Positions 24,049-36,299 of a DNA stretch of 64,000 nucleotides are shown here, in pieces (positions within the stretch are counted from its first letter, which is position 1; the number at the start of each line of letters is the position of its first letter). Origin of the DNA: Mangifera indica (taxonomy: Eukaryota; Streptophyta; Magnoliopsida; Sapindales; Anacardiaceae); NCBI RefSeq assembly GCF_011075055.1, contig NC_058144.1:13296138-13360137 (forward strand), read 5' to 3'. Below the pieces are notes generated by a model, which had not been told where the DNA came from, ran no database searches, and saw only the letters and a program-made list of their open reading frames with translations. The position numbers and the translations under genes are program-made.

Positions 24049-24570
24049 CTAGTACAGAATTCTTACCAATAGATAGCTAAACCTTATCAATTTGGTCATG
24101 ATTGCATAATAAGGCCCAATGCCACCAAGATCACACCACAAAAAGTTTGATGCCCACCTCAACAGAGTGTTCAAAATACTCCCATTATCACAGTTCAACC
24201 ATTCAACAAATTTTTTAGGTTCAACCTTATAATCATCTCCCTTCATTCTAAGGCTTATAGTATATTCAATTATATTTCCACGTTTATTTATTGGCACTAA
24301 TAATGAACTATAAAATTCATACACTAAATCCTTATAAACATCTAGATACATGAAGAATAAAGTTTCCCATCTCATCCTCCTAATAATCTCTAACAATTCA
24401 TGCCCAATACCAATTTCATTCATAATGTCCATATCAATGCAACACCCTTTAATAGTACCTCTTAGTTGAACACCCTGAAGCTTGTTCCAGTAAGTCATAT
24501 TCTTTGTTTCAATCCCAAAATTGTTGTATGTCCATTGCACAACCATTTTTCTCTTTAGAGCCATTTCCAT
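24049..24570 (-). pseudogene. Third-ORF relic of SIRE-like element (173 open codons)
   Basis: The longest open frame in the window. It contains NEIGIGHELLEIIRRMRWE, VYKDLVYEFYSSLL and a YTISLRMKGDDYKVEPKKF-like block followed by VEWLNCDN. This is the pattern of the domain annotated in plant proteomes as 'putative plant transposon protein', located 3' of pol in large copia elements. The same domain, more broken, lies at 34,740-35,350 in copy 1. Its function is unknown; it is sometimes loosely called env-like because of its position. It starts with Met but both ends are probably truncated. Identification is from remembered family wording, not a search. Confidence 0.6.
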
Positions 24571-26002
24571 TTTTTGGATTCAAACCAAGATTGAGCAATG
24601 TGAACAAATAATAGAGATGTTGAGACTGCTAAGGCTACTTTCATAGATGAATGAGACTTTTGGTGGTTGAATACTTGAGGAACTATGTCAATTTTGACAT
24701 GAAAGTAGTTAGGGCCGAGAGATGGTGAGAAATTTGGTGAATTTTGGGGAGTCTAAGGCTATTAAGGTCAGTTTCATTAACAATTGAAGTTTAAAATGGC
24801 TAGAGATGTGTTTGCCAATGTTGATTTGATCAGAAAAAGCACTGTTGAAGATGATGATAGGTAGAGGAGATGGCAGCTAAGGTTAGATTTTGATGTATAT
24901 TTGAAATGAAAGAGAAAAATGTGATTTTTCATGGACATAGATGTGTTCATTAGTATACACGTGTGTGTATCTACCAAATTTGAAATTCAAAATTCCCAAG
25001 AATACACGTGCATGTATTGTAAAAACATGACCATATGTTGCAAATTTTGAAAGATTTTTGTGCACAAAGCACACTGAGGTGTATATATAGAAACTTAAAG
25101 ATAAAAAATATTTAACATTTTATATAAAATTGTTGACACATAATTTTTCAAAAAATTTGAAGTTGAAAAACATGCAATGAAAACACATGAATAATGTATC
25201 AAATTAAAGCACCTCAAGATACAAATATTAAATATCTTGATCTATTTTAAGGTGAATTTATGTACATCACATCATAAACAATTTTGAACACAAATTCAAA
25301 TTAATTCCTCTTGATTTTGCAATAAGCATTAAACACATTTATGTACCCAAATTATATCAAATATCACATATTCATTTACTTTTGAAACATGTCAATCATA
25401 GAATATGTAAGCATGTAAAATATATCATCATCAAAATACACAAAAAGTCATTCAATTAATTCATAGGAACCATTCAAATATTATCATCATCATATTAATG
25501 AGCATTCAACCCAAAAATATATCAAAGAACATTCATTCATACAAATAATACACACATATTTGAAATAACTTAATCATATATCAATTTTGGCATTTCCATA
25601 AAATTTCCATGAAACATAACAACAAATATCAGGAGAATGAATCAAAAATAAAACTTAAGAGTAATATCCATTCAAGCATTTAATTTCAATTAACTATGCT
25701 TAAATATGCATACTCAAACAATCAACCAACTCAATAACCATAAACATATGGTTATTGAATTTTAAGAAAAAGTTTAGGCACTTACTTGATATCACAAGCT
25801 TTCAACTTGAAGAAATTTTAACTTTTAAGGTACCTTGGTGCTCTCATCTCCATTACTCAGACATGTGTCTTGCATAGCCATACATTTTGCAACATTTTGA
25901 TCCTAAAGCTACAAGACACACCTATAAAGAATTTTAAGACTTCTTTGGTACCCAAATAGTTTTGGTTCCATTAAGGTTAGTTTTTAATGTCACTTTAGAA
26001 AC

Positions 26003-27311
26003 CTAAAACTTCCTTATTTTGGATGGTTTGTCATTTCTAATTAGACACTTTCCAATATTATGACCAATAAAAGTATAATATTTTAAATGCAATGAGTGAT
26101 CATTCTTTAATGGCCTATTTGATTTACCAAAATGATTATTTTCATTATACCTTAGGCCTTCTTTGTTTAATGCATATCTTTGAGATGCAAGCATCTCATC
26201 TAATCTTTTTGTACTTATTTTGGATTTTTCTAAAATTTTATTTGAGTTAGTCACTTTTCCAAACAATGCATCATTTTCATATCTAAGTTTTTCTAACTTA
26301 TTTGATGCTAAAATCTTTTCATTTTTTATTATTTCAAGTTCTTTCTTGATTTTAACATGTTCATTTAAAAGATTTTCATGATCATTCTTGATTCATGTTA
26401 ATTGTTTTCTCAAAGATTTATTTTTAGCACACATGTATTTGTCTTCATCCATAAGGCAATTAAATGTTTCATGCAATTCAATGAAAGAATAAGAGTTAGA
26501 GTTGTTACCTTTTTTCCTCCAATTCGCTCATAGCCATGAAGAATAGATTGGATTTTTCTTGCTCCAACTCATGTTCATCATTTAAATTGTCATTTCCACT
26601 CTAAATAGCTGTAAGCACCTTCTTTTTTAGATTCTTCTCCTTCTTTCTCTTTATGAGTTAAAGACATTCTTATTGGATATGATCTGTTTTCTTGCATTCA
26701 TAACATATTATCTCATCATCACTATTCTTCTTGTACTTTGATTCCGGCAACAACTAAATAATCTTCTTAAAATATCCTCAAAGATCATTAATCAAGTTTG
26801 AGAATCTCTTATACATATCGATTATATTCTCTTCTGACTTCATTTTGAACAACTTGTATTCCTGAAAGAGGAGCTCCATCTTAGACTCCTTTACTTGATT
26901 TATTCATTCATTAGTGATTTGAAGGATAGTCCATATCTTTTGAGCTGATTCACATAAGGAAACATGATTAAATTCAATTGAGTCTAATGCACAAAACAAC
27001 ATATTTATAGCCCTTGCATTTAAACTTATTAGTTTCTTATCTTACTCATCAAAATCTTCTTCATTCTTAGGCAAATTTGTTCTAGGATCCCTAGCACAAA
27101 GGCACCATTTTTAATAATTTTTCATAATTTATAATCTATCGATTGTATGTAAAGTTTCATCCTAATTTTCTACTGAATGTAGTTTGATCCACAAAACAAT
27201 GATGGTCTTGTAATGCTATATCTTTCACCAAAAACCAAGGTAGATCTACTAGTTATTCTAAATTCAACCTTAAACTATAAAAATCATTAGATTTTACAAC
27301 CTAAAGTCTAA
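26003..27311 (-). pseudogene. Copia gag relic of SIRE-like copy 2
   Basis: The minus-strand stretch 26,266-26,003 (LDEMLASQRYALNKEGLRYN, then a HNIGKCLIRN-like region) matches the equivalent region at 39,660-39,442 in copy 1. Further 5' (26,500-27,300) is gag, including an AKRIWTILQITNE-like segment near 26,915. Stops interrupt it. Confidence 0.65.
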
Positions 27312-27325
27312 GCTTTAATACCAAT

Positions 27326-28915
27326 TGAAAAACTCAAATGACTAATAATCTTAAAGAAGGATGAATAGGATTATTTAAAAATTCTAACCAAAAAAAATCT
27401 TTTAAACAAATTTCCAATCAACCATAACTTCATAAACAATTTCAATAAAGTAGTAAATCAATCAAGTATAAACACAGTAGTCTTTTAAATGAATATTTGA
27501 TCAAAGTCATTCACTTAAGCAATTTTAATAAATATATTCAAACAAAACCAATTACCAACAAATTCTCAAACACACAACACAAATATATAAAACTTAAAAT
27601 AAAAAGAGAGGGACAAAAATGCACAAGATTTACAATAGTTTGAAGCTTTTTCTTTCAAGCCTCTTATTTTCACTTTTCAAGCAAACGGCTTGAAGTTCCA
27701 CTTATAAAAATAACTTCTCTTTATAATAGTTTTTTGAGATTATGTCCACCACAATAGTTTCTTCGAGATTTCACCAAAAAAAGTTTCTATACAAAAAAAT
27801 AAATGTAAAATGACTTTATAAGCTAATATAAAGAATTAAGCACAAGTGTACCGCTTAAGAATTTGAGTCATGAGCTTGTGAGAGAAATATTAAAGAAGAA
27901 AAGAGTATAAGCTTTTACATTAAGCACAAGTGTACCGCTTAAGAATTTGAGTCATGAGCTTGTGAGAGAAATATTAAAGAAGAAAAGAGTATAAGCTTTT
28001 ACATTAATGAGCTCTAACCTATTCTCCATCAGCGAGTCTTCAATTTATAATCTTGGATGACTAGAATAGCTCATAAAATCATTAGTTGGGATAATAGATT
28101 CATTGAACTTCAAAAACAAAGTTTTCTTCATAAGTTTGATAGACACATGGGTGGGTGTGTGTTTAAGGCACACAGGTGTATGTCATTTAAAATTTCAATT
28201 TTTCATGCTTGGTAAATCTTCAATTATGTTCTCAACAGTCAAAATTTCTTCTTGAAAAGCGCATGCACAGGCCTTCCATCCTTATATGTGATTTTCTCCC
28301 AAAAAATTCATAAGCTTGAATAGGGAATCAAACTTGAAAGTAACAAAAAGCAAATGGTTGAATTATAAGGCACTCAAGCATGTTTTTAGTTGACTTTGCC
28401 TAAAATTGCACATGGATGCTACATAATCACTTTTTTCTCATGTTTGGTTTGACATATAAGCATGTAGGTATGAAACATAGGTGTTTGGTAAATCTTCGGT
28501 TAGAGCTCCAAATAGATGGATTTTCTTCTCCAAAAGTGCATGCATGGGCGTTCCATGATGAAACATGATCATTCCATCCTCATCTATGATTTTCTTCTAA
28601 AACTTTTAGAAGCTTTAATGGGGAATTGAATAGAACAGTAATGGGAAGCAAATGGTTGAATTTTTGCATATACACATGCGTTTATTATAAGATACATGGG
28701 CATGTGTTTGGTTGACTTTGCCCAAAATTGCACATGAATGTTGCACGATCACTTTTTCCTCATGTTTGGCTTGACACACAAGTACAGGCATGGTTGCTCT
28801 ATTTATGCTTTCTTCAAATTGTGTCTATTTGGTAATTTTTTCACACATTCCTTAGACAATGTTAGACATTTAAACTTGTGTTTTTAGCATCATTAAAACA
28901 TTTAGGGGTCTAACA
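27326..28915 (-). repeat. 5' LTR of SIRE-like copy 2
   Basis: On the minus strand it starts TGTTAGACCCCTAAATG at 28,915 and ends AGTTTTTCA at 27,326, followed by AT and the PBS. Length 1,590 bp. It includes an 84-bp tandem duplication. Confidence 0.7.
27841..28008. repeat. 84-bp direct tandem duplication, two copies
   Basis: The unit beginning CACAAGTGTACCGCTTAAG at 27,841 recurs at 27,925. The copies look identical except at the final base, and similarity extends a few bases to the left of the first copy. It lies in the SIRE-like LTR. Confidence 0.95.
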
Positions 28916-30290
28916 TAAACCATGTGTTAAATAGATTATCTTGTATAATATTTCAAATGAAACATAAGAATATTATTCTTCCAGTATCAAATGAGTTTTA
29001 AAATTTGTTTTGAAAGATTCTTTTAGATATGATTCTCTAAAAGAACAAATGGGAAGATAATAAAACTCAACTAATTTCTAACTCAGAAGAAAGATAGACA
29101 TAAAACAAATAATGTGTCATTGAAAGATGGTTAATTAGAATTAAAATTCTCATAACTCTTGATAAACACACTAGTGATATATGACGTTAAAATCTAAAAC
29201 CTACAAGTGATGCTAAAATCTAAATGCATTCATAGCTGCTACATACAATTAAAGGTTTGACAATTAATTGTCAAGAGTAGCTCCAATGGATAAAACTTAA
29301 AATAGTTCTGACCATATCATAACCAATGGTATCAACCTTAAAAAAGAGTTGATCATGTATACAAGTTGATGAGTTCTATAAAAAAATCATGTGAATATTG
29401 GAATCTAGGAATATTCACGCAAACAATACCATAAAATCTTTTCATTTTACTAAAGTAAATATAAATTTTGTGTACGATAGCTAATAAGAGTACAATGACA
29501 ATTCTAACATTGTGTATCTATACAACGATAAACATATCAGAATTAAATGTTGTATTTGCAGCTGATATAAGAATTGGGTAACCAAGTAATCCTTCGTAGA
29601 AGGACTTAAACTCAATAGTCAATTTCCTTATTTAATCTATTATTGTAGATCATATAGATTGTTGAATTTAGTTGGAGTGTTTATAATAGACGAAGGCTAA
29701 AAAGATTCAACAAATAAGAATCCGAAAGGATTCTCTTTCATCATGATGATAAATGCCTCTCTTAAATAATGTGTCACTACACATATGAATTGAGAGACAA
29801 ACATGATTAGATTTGTCCTAGTGGTAGCTGTTAGAATGCTCATCAGTATCATGATATACATTTAAAGTTGGTATCTCAACATTTTAGAAATATTAATTGC
29901 ACCTAAATAAGCATCGTTAGATGACACACCTAAAAATGTACTTGAATTCTTGAAAAGGAATATGGATAATTTTTGGGTTCATGAAGGATAAAGTCACTAG
30001 ATGAGGAATAATGATATTGATCAGGCTATGAAATATAGAATATCAATAATACAAATAGGTCATATATGTTAAGTAAATTCTATGTTGAAAGTTGAGTATG
30101 AGACATTTAAAATGCAAGACCTTAAAAGACTTATGAGATCATAAAATTAACTTCTAACATCATTGATTTGGTGTTATAAGTACCAAACAAATGCTTCATG
30201 GAGTCTTTGTCTTACTAAATAGTCTAATTACATAATCTGGTGATTTCACCTTGTCAATTATGATTGACAAGAAAAAATGTTAATTAACCT
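28916..30290. mobile_element. Internal sequence of family-D element, content unrecognised
   Basis: This lies between two SIRE-like insertions and inside the CAAAT-flanked D element. Faint copia-like wording occurs near 29,820-29,880 but no catalytic motif could be confirmed. It ends with AACCT, the target duplication of the next insertion. Confidence 0.45.
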
Positions 30291-33200
30291 TGTAAAACCT
30301 CAATGAATAGCTAAAAGGAACTTAGAGTGGGGTGAATAGGTATTTTAAAAAATTTCCCTTGTTAAAACACTTTAAAAAAACTTGAGATAAAGATAACCAA
30401 AGCTTAATAAGATATTGTAATAACTCAGTCATAAACACAATTAATTCTATCTTAACTAATAATCAAAAAGTAATGAATGAAAAATAATAAATATAATTAC
30501 ATATGAAATAGTAGAGAGAGTAAAGAAAAGCTCAATTGCTCATGCAAGCCTCCTACGTCCACTTCTTCAAGCCATTTCTCTTGGAGTTCCATTATCATTT
30601 GAATGTTCTTTACAAGTAGTTTTTCTGGGGTTGCACCTAATACATTAGTTATATGGGATTTCACCCTCAAGTGTTTGTTCACAATAAGTTTTGTGTACCA
30701 AATTGCCTCTCTAAGGCTAAGAATACAAGTTAGCACACAAGGTCTCTCAAATGATTACAATTGAAGGATTTTAAGAAAGTAAGAGAAAAGAGTAAGAGTA
30801 TTGTAACACCCGGATTCAGGTATGTCAGTAAACTCCACTTTCAAAATTACCCCTAGAGTTGATTTTATAACTTGTTGTTTAAAGAAATTGTAAAAGAATT
30901 ATAGAAAACTATTATATGAGCAATAATTTTCAAAGGGGGTAAAATGTTCATTTTAGAAAGATTTAAGGGTCAAAGTGGGAATGAAAATTGAATAGCACAC
31001 TTGAAATTATATGGTGGTGCTAAGGGTTTTTGGTAATTAGCTAAGGATAAAATAGTCATTCATAGAAAAGTTTAAGGGCAATTTGGTCCAAAAAGTTTAT
31101 AAAACCATCAATTATTCATCTTCTTCTTCATTTTAGCCGAGACCCTCCACCATTTTAGCTAAAACTTTTCCCTTAAGCAAAATTCATAAAAAACCTAGCT
31201 AAACCACCTAATTTCAAGAGCCTCCAGTTATAAAAAGTGTAGATCTGTCAATTCTGGTCAGTTCTAAGGTAAGAAATTTAATTTTTTAAGAGATGTGAAA
31301 TTTAGAGTTTTTATGGATGATTATACTTTTGGTTGATTAAGGTTGCTAGGGAGAAGAAAAGAAGGAAGATAAGCTTAAATCACTTAATTACCAAGAAAAG
31401 GTAAGAATTTCATACTTTACATGCTTGAAGTAATTTGAGTTAGGTTATTTAAATAACCTTTATTTATCTAAGTGTGTAAGGTATTAGAATTAAGGTGATT
31501 TTGGTGTTAAAGGAAACAAAACAAAGAGAAAGAACCAAACTTGCAAATGTTGATCTTGAAACAAGGTAAGAGGAATCATCCTTGATATGTTGTATGTTTT
31601 AGGATTTTGGTTCCTTGGATCTATGTTATAAATGATGATTTTGAAGTTGAAGAATGTTGTCTTGTCATTTGGGATGTCTATGTGTGTTATTTTGTTCATG
31701 ACAGAAAGTTGCATGATATTTACAGTTTTTGCCACTGAGTTCGTCCCATGTTTTGGTTATCTTATCTGATGAATTATGAGTGCTATTATATCTTGTTGGA
31801 AATCTCTTTGAATCCTATTTCCATTGATATATAGCTTGTATGAATTAGAGATCATTTGGATTGTTAAATATTGCATGAACCACAATGACTGCTTTACCAA
31901 ATAAACAGGGGAGGCAGTTTTTGCCACTGACTTTAGCTCACGTTTTGACTGCCTTATCTATTGAATTATGAGTGCTATTATAGCTTGTTGGAAATATCTT
32001 TGAATTCTCTGTTCAACGATATATAGCTTGTATGAATTAGAAACCGTTTGGGTTGTTAAAGTGTATGAAAAAGAAGGCTACCCTGCTAAATGACTGTTCT
32101 GTGAACAGTATTTCGTAGTTCTGGGCAAGAAAGAAAGAAAGAAAAGGAGGAGAAAAAAAAGAAAAGAAAGGAAAGGAAAGGAAAGAAAAGAAGAAAAGAA
32201 AAAAGAAAGAAAAGCTAGAAAAAGAATTCGGGGCTCAAGATTTAGGGGTTGTCCCAAGAGTAATGTCTGGTGAGTTATGAATAAATTTAGATGGAAGCAA
32301 AATTAGTAAAATATAAGACCCACAACATGCTATAAACTATGAGGGGGCACTTTACACTACACCGCCCGTAGTAGGGCACATTCGTAGTAGGACACGTCCG
32401 TAGTAGAACATAGACCCACAGTAGGGTCTACTCGTAGTAGAGCACAATTCAGATCACAATTGGTGTAATGAGAGAAAGGAAAAGAGCTCGAGCTTAGAAA
32501 AGTGTCAAATCCCTATAGTTAGCTTCTAGAAAGTATGAAATAGACACCAGATGGGACAAAGTATGACCCAAATAGTAAAGAATGAGCTAGATTACCCCCT
32601 TAATCTCTTATAGAGGTTAGGATGTAAGGTGGAGTCCTGAAAGTGAGTTAGAACAGGAAAAGAGATAGTTTACTTGATTCCTTCCCCTTACTGAGTGTTC
32701 TTATCACTCACTTCCTTTTCTTTCCTGATTGCAGGTATAGGTGATCGAGGTAGCTGTGAGGCAGGGTCAGGTCAGCGTAGGTAGATCCGGTTAGAGCAGG
32801 TTATCTCTGGTTTATATTACATGCATATAGTCACATGTTCTTATTGATTTTTGACTTTTTGAGATGATGGTACACTGGTATATGATTACTCCACGTTTTC
32901 AGATATTTTCAGATATTTTCAGATGAGTTTTCACATAAGTATATACATCTTTTAGTTCGCTTCTAGATATTCAGTTTTAAAAATAATTTATAAACACTTT
33001 TAGTGATGCATTCATGTTAAAGTAGTTTAAAAGAAAAAAAAAATAGATGCTCCGGATATTAATTCGTAACATTTCTCCTTTGGTAGGTAGTACTTCTAGA
33101 GGGGGATGTTACAAGTATGAATTTTTTTAATATGGTTATCTAATCACTCTTTAGTTGATTATGGCTCCTTATATAGTGAAAAATATTACTTGAAACAGAA

Positions 33201-33924
33201 TAAAGTCGTTATCTTGAAAATTTTCTTGTTGGAAATGAAGAAAGTGGTTTTTCTTTGGAAAACACTGCATAAATGGGCTAAACACCTTTTGTAAATGGTC
33301 TATATTGACAATTTCAAGGTAAGGTCAATCTTGGTCAGAGTTTCCAATGGTCAACAATAAATACTCTTATCAATAGGTACCAATTGGTACATTTGAATAG
33401 ATTAGTCATTCTTAATGATTCTTTCTTTAAAATTTCAAAAAGGGTAATGAAGGGGGGAATGATTGAATAAGCGACTAATATTTGAGCAATATTTGCAATG
33501 TGAACAAGTTAGATGCCTTTATGAATAGTCTTGACTTTTTCTTCGACTTTGATTCTTCATTTCTTTGACTTTGACCATATTGACTCCAAGCGAACATGCA
33601 TAGCAACAAGTTGATAAATTTTTTTGTACCCAAAATATGCCTAGAATGGGGTTGTACTTCTTATGGAATGGTCGGTGCAGGCCAAATGGAATTTTTTAGA
33701 ATTCCAAAAGTGTTAACGACCATGAATGATTGATGCATGGGTTGGTTGATGAAAAGAATTTTGTCTTGTCTTAGTTGTTCATGTAAGACTAGTAGTGGTT
33801 CGTCCTTCAATTCCTGTATTTTTCATAATTTGTCCATCTTTGCAATGTTTTAATGCATTTCATGGACTTTGTTAGACATTCTAACTTAGGTTTTTATCAT
33901 TATCAAAACACCAAGGGTCCAACA
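30291..33924 (-). repeat. 3' LTR of SIRE-like copy 1, interrupted by a solo LTR
   Basis: On the minus strand it starts TGTTGGACCCTTGG (33,924) and ends GGTTTTACA (30,291). Without the 2,312-bp insertion and one 5-bp duplication it is 1,317 bp, close to its 1,306-bp partner at 41,077-42,382. The two are clearly alignable along their length. Confidence 0.88.
30802..33113 (+). mobile_element. Solo LTR, family A (copy A2)
   Basis: 2,312 bp, starting TGTAACACCC and ending GATGTTACA, with perfect AGTAT duplications at 30,797-30,801 and 33,114-33,118. The paralogous SIRE LTR at about 41,600 shows the uninterrupted site. It holds a purine (GAAA/GGAAA) tract at about 32,130-32,215, a GTAGTAG-type repeat at 32,365-32,445 and triplicated ATATTTTCAG near 32,900. 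An open frame at 31,490-31,735 is incidental. Confidence 0.93.
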
Positions 33925-33939
33925 ATCTCTCCTTTTTTT
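33925..33939 (-). other. Polypurine tract of SIRE-like copy 1
   Basis: On the minus strand it reads AAAAAAAGGAGAGAT, directly before the 3' LTR start TGTTGG. It is identical to the tract at 14,439-14,453. Confidence 0.9.
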
Positions 33940-34277
33940 ATTGATGACAAAATCTAAGTTGAGATTAAGAAATAAGTTCAAATTTGAAAAGTTCTTATTT
34001 GGACTCCTCCCTATATAAAAGCATGTAACTCCCTCTTTCTTTTACATTCAATTACCAATTATTTTTTTAAAAAATTGGCATGACTATCTTTTTTTTTTTT
34101 CTCATACCTCTTTCTCCCATTTTTTTTGTTAATAATAAAAAGCGGACACAACATATAAGCATAATTAACATTATCAACATAATCATCAAAGTATAAGCAT
34201 CATCAACAACAATCATCATCAATATGAAACATGAAAATTAATATCAAAGCATTTCATAACATGGAAAATTAGAAATC

Positions 34278-35525
34278 CTAATAAGCATCCAAACACAAAC
34301 ATAAAAGACAAGTAATAGAAAATCTCAAAGGTATGCAAAATGAGATAAAATGCATGGATAAAGGGATGCTTAATGATATTTCTCTATCCATTCCCATAGC
34401 TTTTGCTACAGGCGAGCTTGGTCTTCTACATGATCTGAGTCTAATTCTAGATAATCTACTCATGTCTTTAATAGAGTTCATCTTGGCACTGAAAGGAGGT
34501 TAAGTGATATGTATCCATGGTTATGATCATAGAACTCATCCCATTCATTTGGTCCTCTTGTCTATTCAGATGAGTCTGGATCTTTCCATACTAAGTTGGA
34601 TGGTTCCTTCTAATTCATCTTTATCTTTACATCTCTTCTTAGGTCTTGAGCTAAAATTTGGAATGTCACTTGACTAGATAAGAGGTAATTCAAACTGATC
34701 AAGTGGCTCAACTATAAGTTTAGAAAGAGGAATGTCTTCAATTGGCTCATCTACAGTTTTTAGAGGCAGTGCTTGTTCTTTATCATCTTCAATGAATCGA
34801 CAACCTCTTGACCATCTGGCTTAATTATTTTCATCCTTATTGGGGATTGAGCAATAAAAGAGTCATTGTCCTTGAATTTCAACCTATGAACCCATTCCTT
34901 GTTATTCAAATTAAATATCAGATTTTGAGCAATGAAAGATATCAACATTCCAAAATGAATCTAGTGCTTCTCATGGTGAATGTAGTGGATAAGAGTAAAT
35001 AACCATCTTGTCATGTTAACTTGCATATGATTTACCCCACAATACTTAAGTGACATGTCTTGAACCATAACTTGTCCATTTGATCTATTTCTAGCATTGG
35101 GCATGTATAAGATTATTCTATGGGGCATTCTCAGAATCAGACTTGCCATTTTAGAAGATTTCAAAGTATAAGCATTGTAAGTTCTTTGACCCATAAAGTC
35201 ATCCTAAGCTATGACTGATCTGAAATTAGATGAAGCATTCAAAACAACCTTATGATCATAGTCTAACCATTTGACAAGTATTTTAAGAGTCACTCTGCAT
35301 TCTCTACCATGCAACCAGAATTCTATAACATAATTTACTAGATTTTTCTAGACATTTGTAGTCATCCTTTAACTAAAATTAGTAAGGAGAGACACTTACC
35401 AATACCAATTAAACTTGACAAATAACTTCTAAAGCTTTTATTTGGTCATCATCTCATACCTAAATGTCATAGTGTATAGGTCCGTAATGGTTTGAAGAAG
35501 AATTTTTTGTTCTTTGAGGCATTTT
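34278..35525 (-). pseudogene. Third-ORF relic of SIRE-like copy 1
   Basis: On the minus strand between RNase H and the polypurine tract. Readable blocks include FWLHGRECRVTLKILVKWLD near 35,320, SSKMASLILRMPHRIILYM at about 35,100 and NMTRWLFTLIHYI near 35,000; continuation in another frame gives LISFIAQNLIFNLNNKEW at about 34,900. These parallel the 173-codon ORF at 24,049 and fit the 'putative plant transposon protein' domain. Function unknown. Several frameshifts and stops. Confidence 0.6.
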
Positions 35526-36299
35526 TTAGTGGTACTGAGACTTCTTTATTGAGATAACTTATAATTTATGTGCTGAAAATGAAGAGAAATGATATGGATA
35601 CAAGTGAGTATGCTATTATGTGCTCAAATCGCTTAATTTTTAGTCAAAAAAACAATTTTGGCATGGAAAAGAATGACAAACGATGACAACTAGGGTTTAG
35701 AAATATTTTGGAATGGACAGACTGATGATCTATATTTGATATAATGCTTTTTTAATTAGGTGAACGATCGGTAGTTGTTAGGAGTACCGATCATTACTTA
35801 AACAAGATTTTCAAAATATTAAAAAATTGATAAGATGAACGATCTTTACTGAATTAGTAATAGTTGTTCCACAATAAAATTCATCTATAAAATTTGAAAA
35901 TTTTAAAATCTGATTAATCAAACCGATAAACAAGTTGCATATATAACGAATGGTTGTTTATAACCTGAACTACATATATTCAAAGCATTTTGTAATTTTG
36001 TAAAGGTCAAAACACCTCAAGGTATAAACCTTGGATATTTAGATCTATTTGAGGACATTTAATGTGATTCATTGTTTAATCAATTATGAATACACGTTCA
36101 AATTGATTTGACTCTAATATGTAAGGTGCACTTATGCAAATGTATATAAAGATGCAATTCCACTCATTCATTTTCAATCACATACATCAAGATATGTATA
36201 GGTACCATATAAACAATCAAGATAGCTCATAAAATCAACACAATCAACATATATATTCATAAGAGCATTAGACACTTATTTGATTTGCATCAATCATAC

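Larger units (their letters stand above)
23436..28915 (-). mobile_element. SIRE-like copia element (copy 2), pol deleted
   Basis: On the minus strand the order is 5' LTR (28,915-27,326), PBS relic (TGGTATTAAAGC, 27,323-27,312), gag (about 27,300-26,000), a spacer (about 25,800-25,080) matching 36,000-36,250 of copy 1, and a third ORF (24,570-24,049). Integrase, RT and RNase H are missing between gag and spacer, and the 3' LTR is missing. AT-rich noncoding sequence fills 25,080-25,780. Confidence 0.75.

Noticed and set aside
24049..24570. Third ORF of the SIRE-like elements considered as a viral envelope gene
   Set aside because: No signal peptide, transmembrane anchor or fusion motif is visible in this stretch. 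It resembles the plant transposon-associated domain of unknown function.
28916..30290. Possible copia RT in the family-D internal region
   Set aside because: Only a faint resemblance near 29,820-29,880; no catalytic motif could be read, so no pol call was made.
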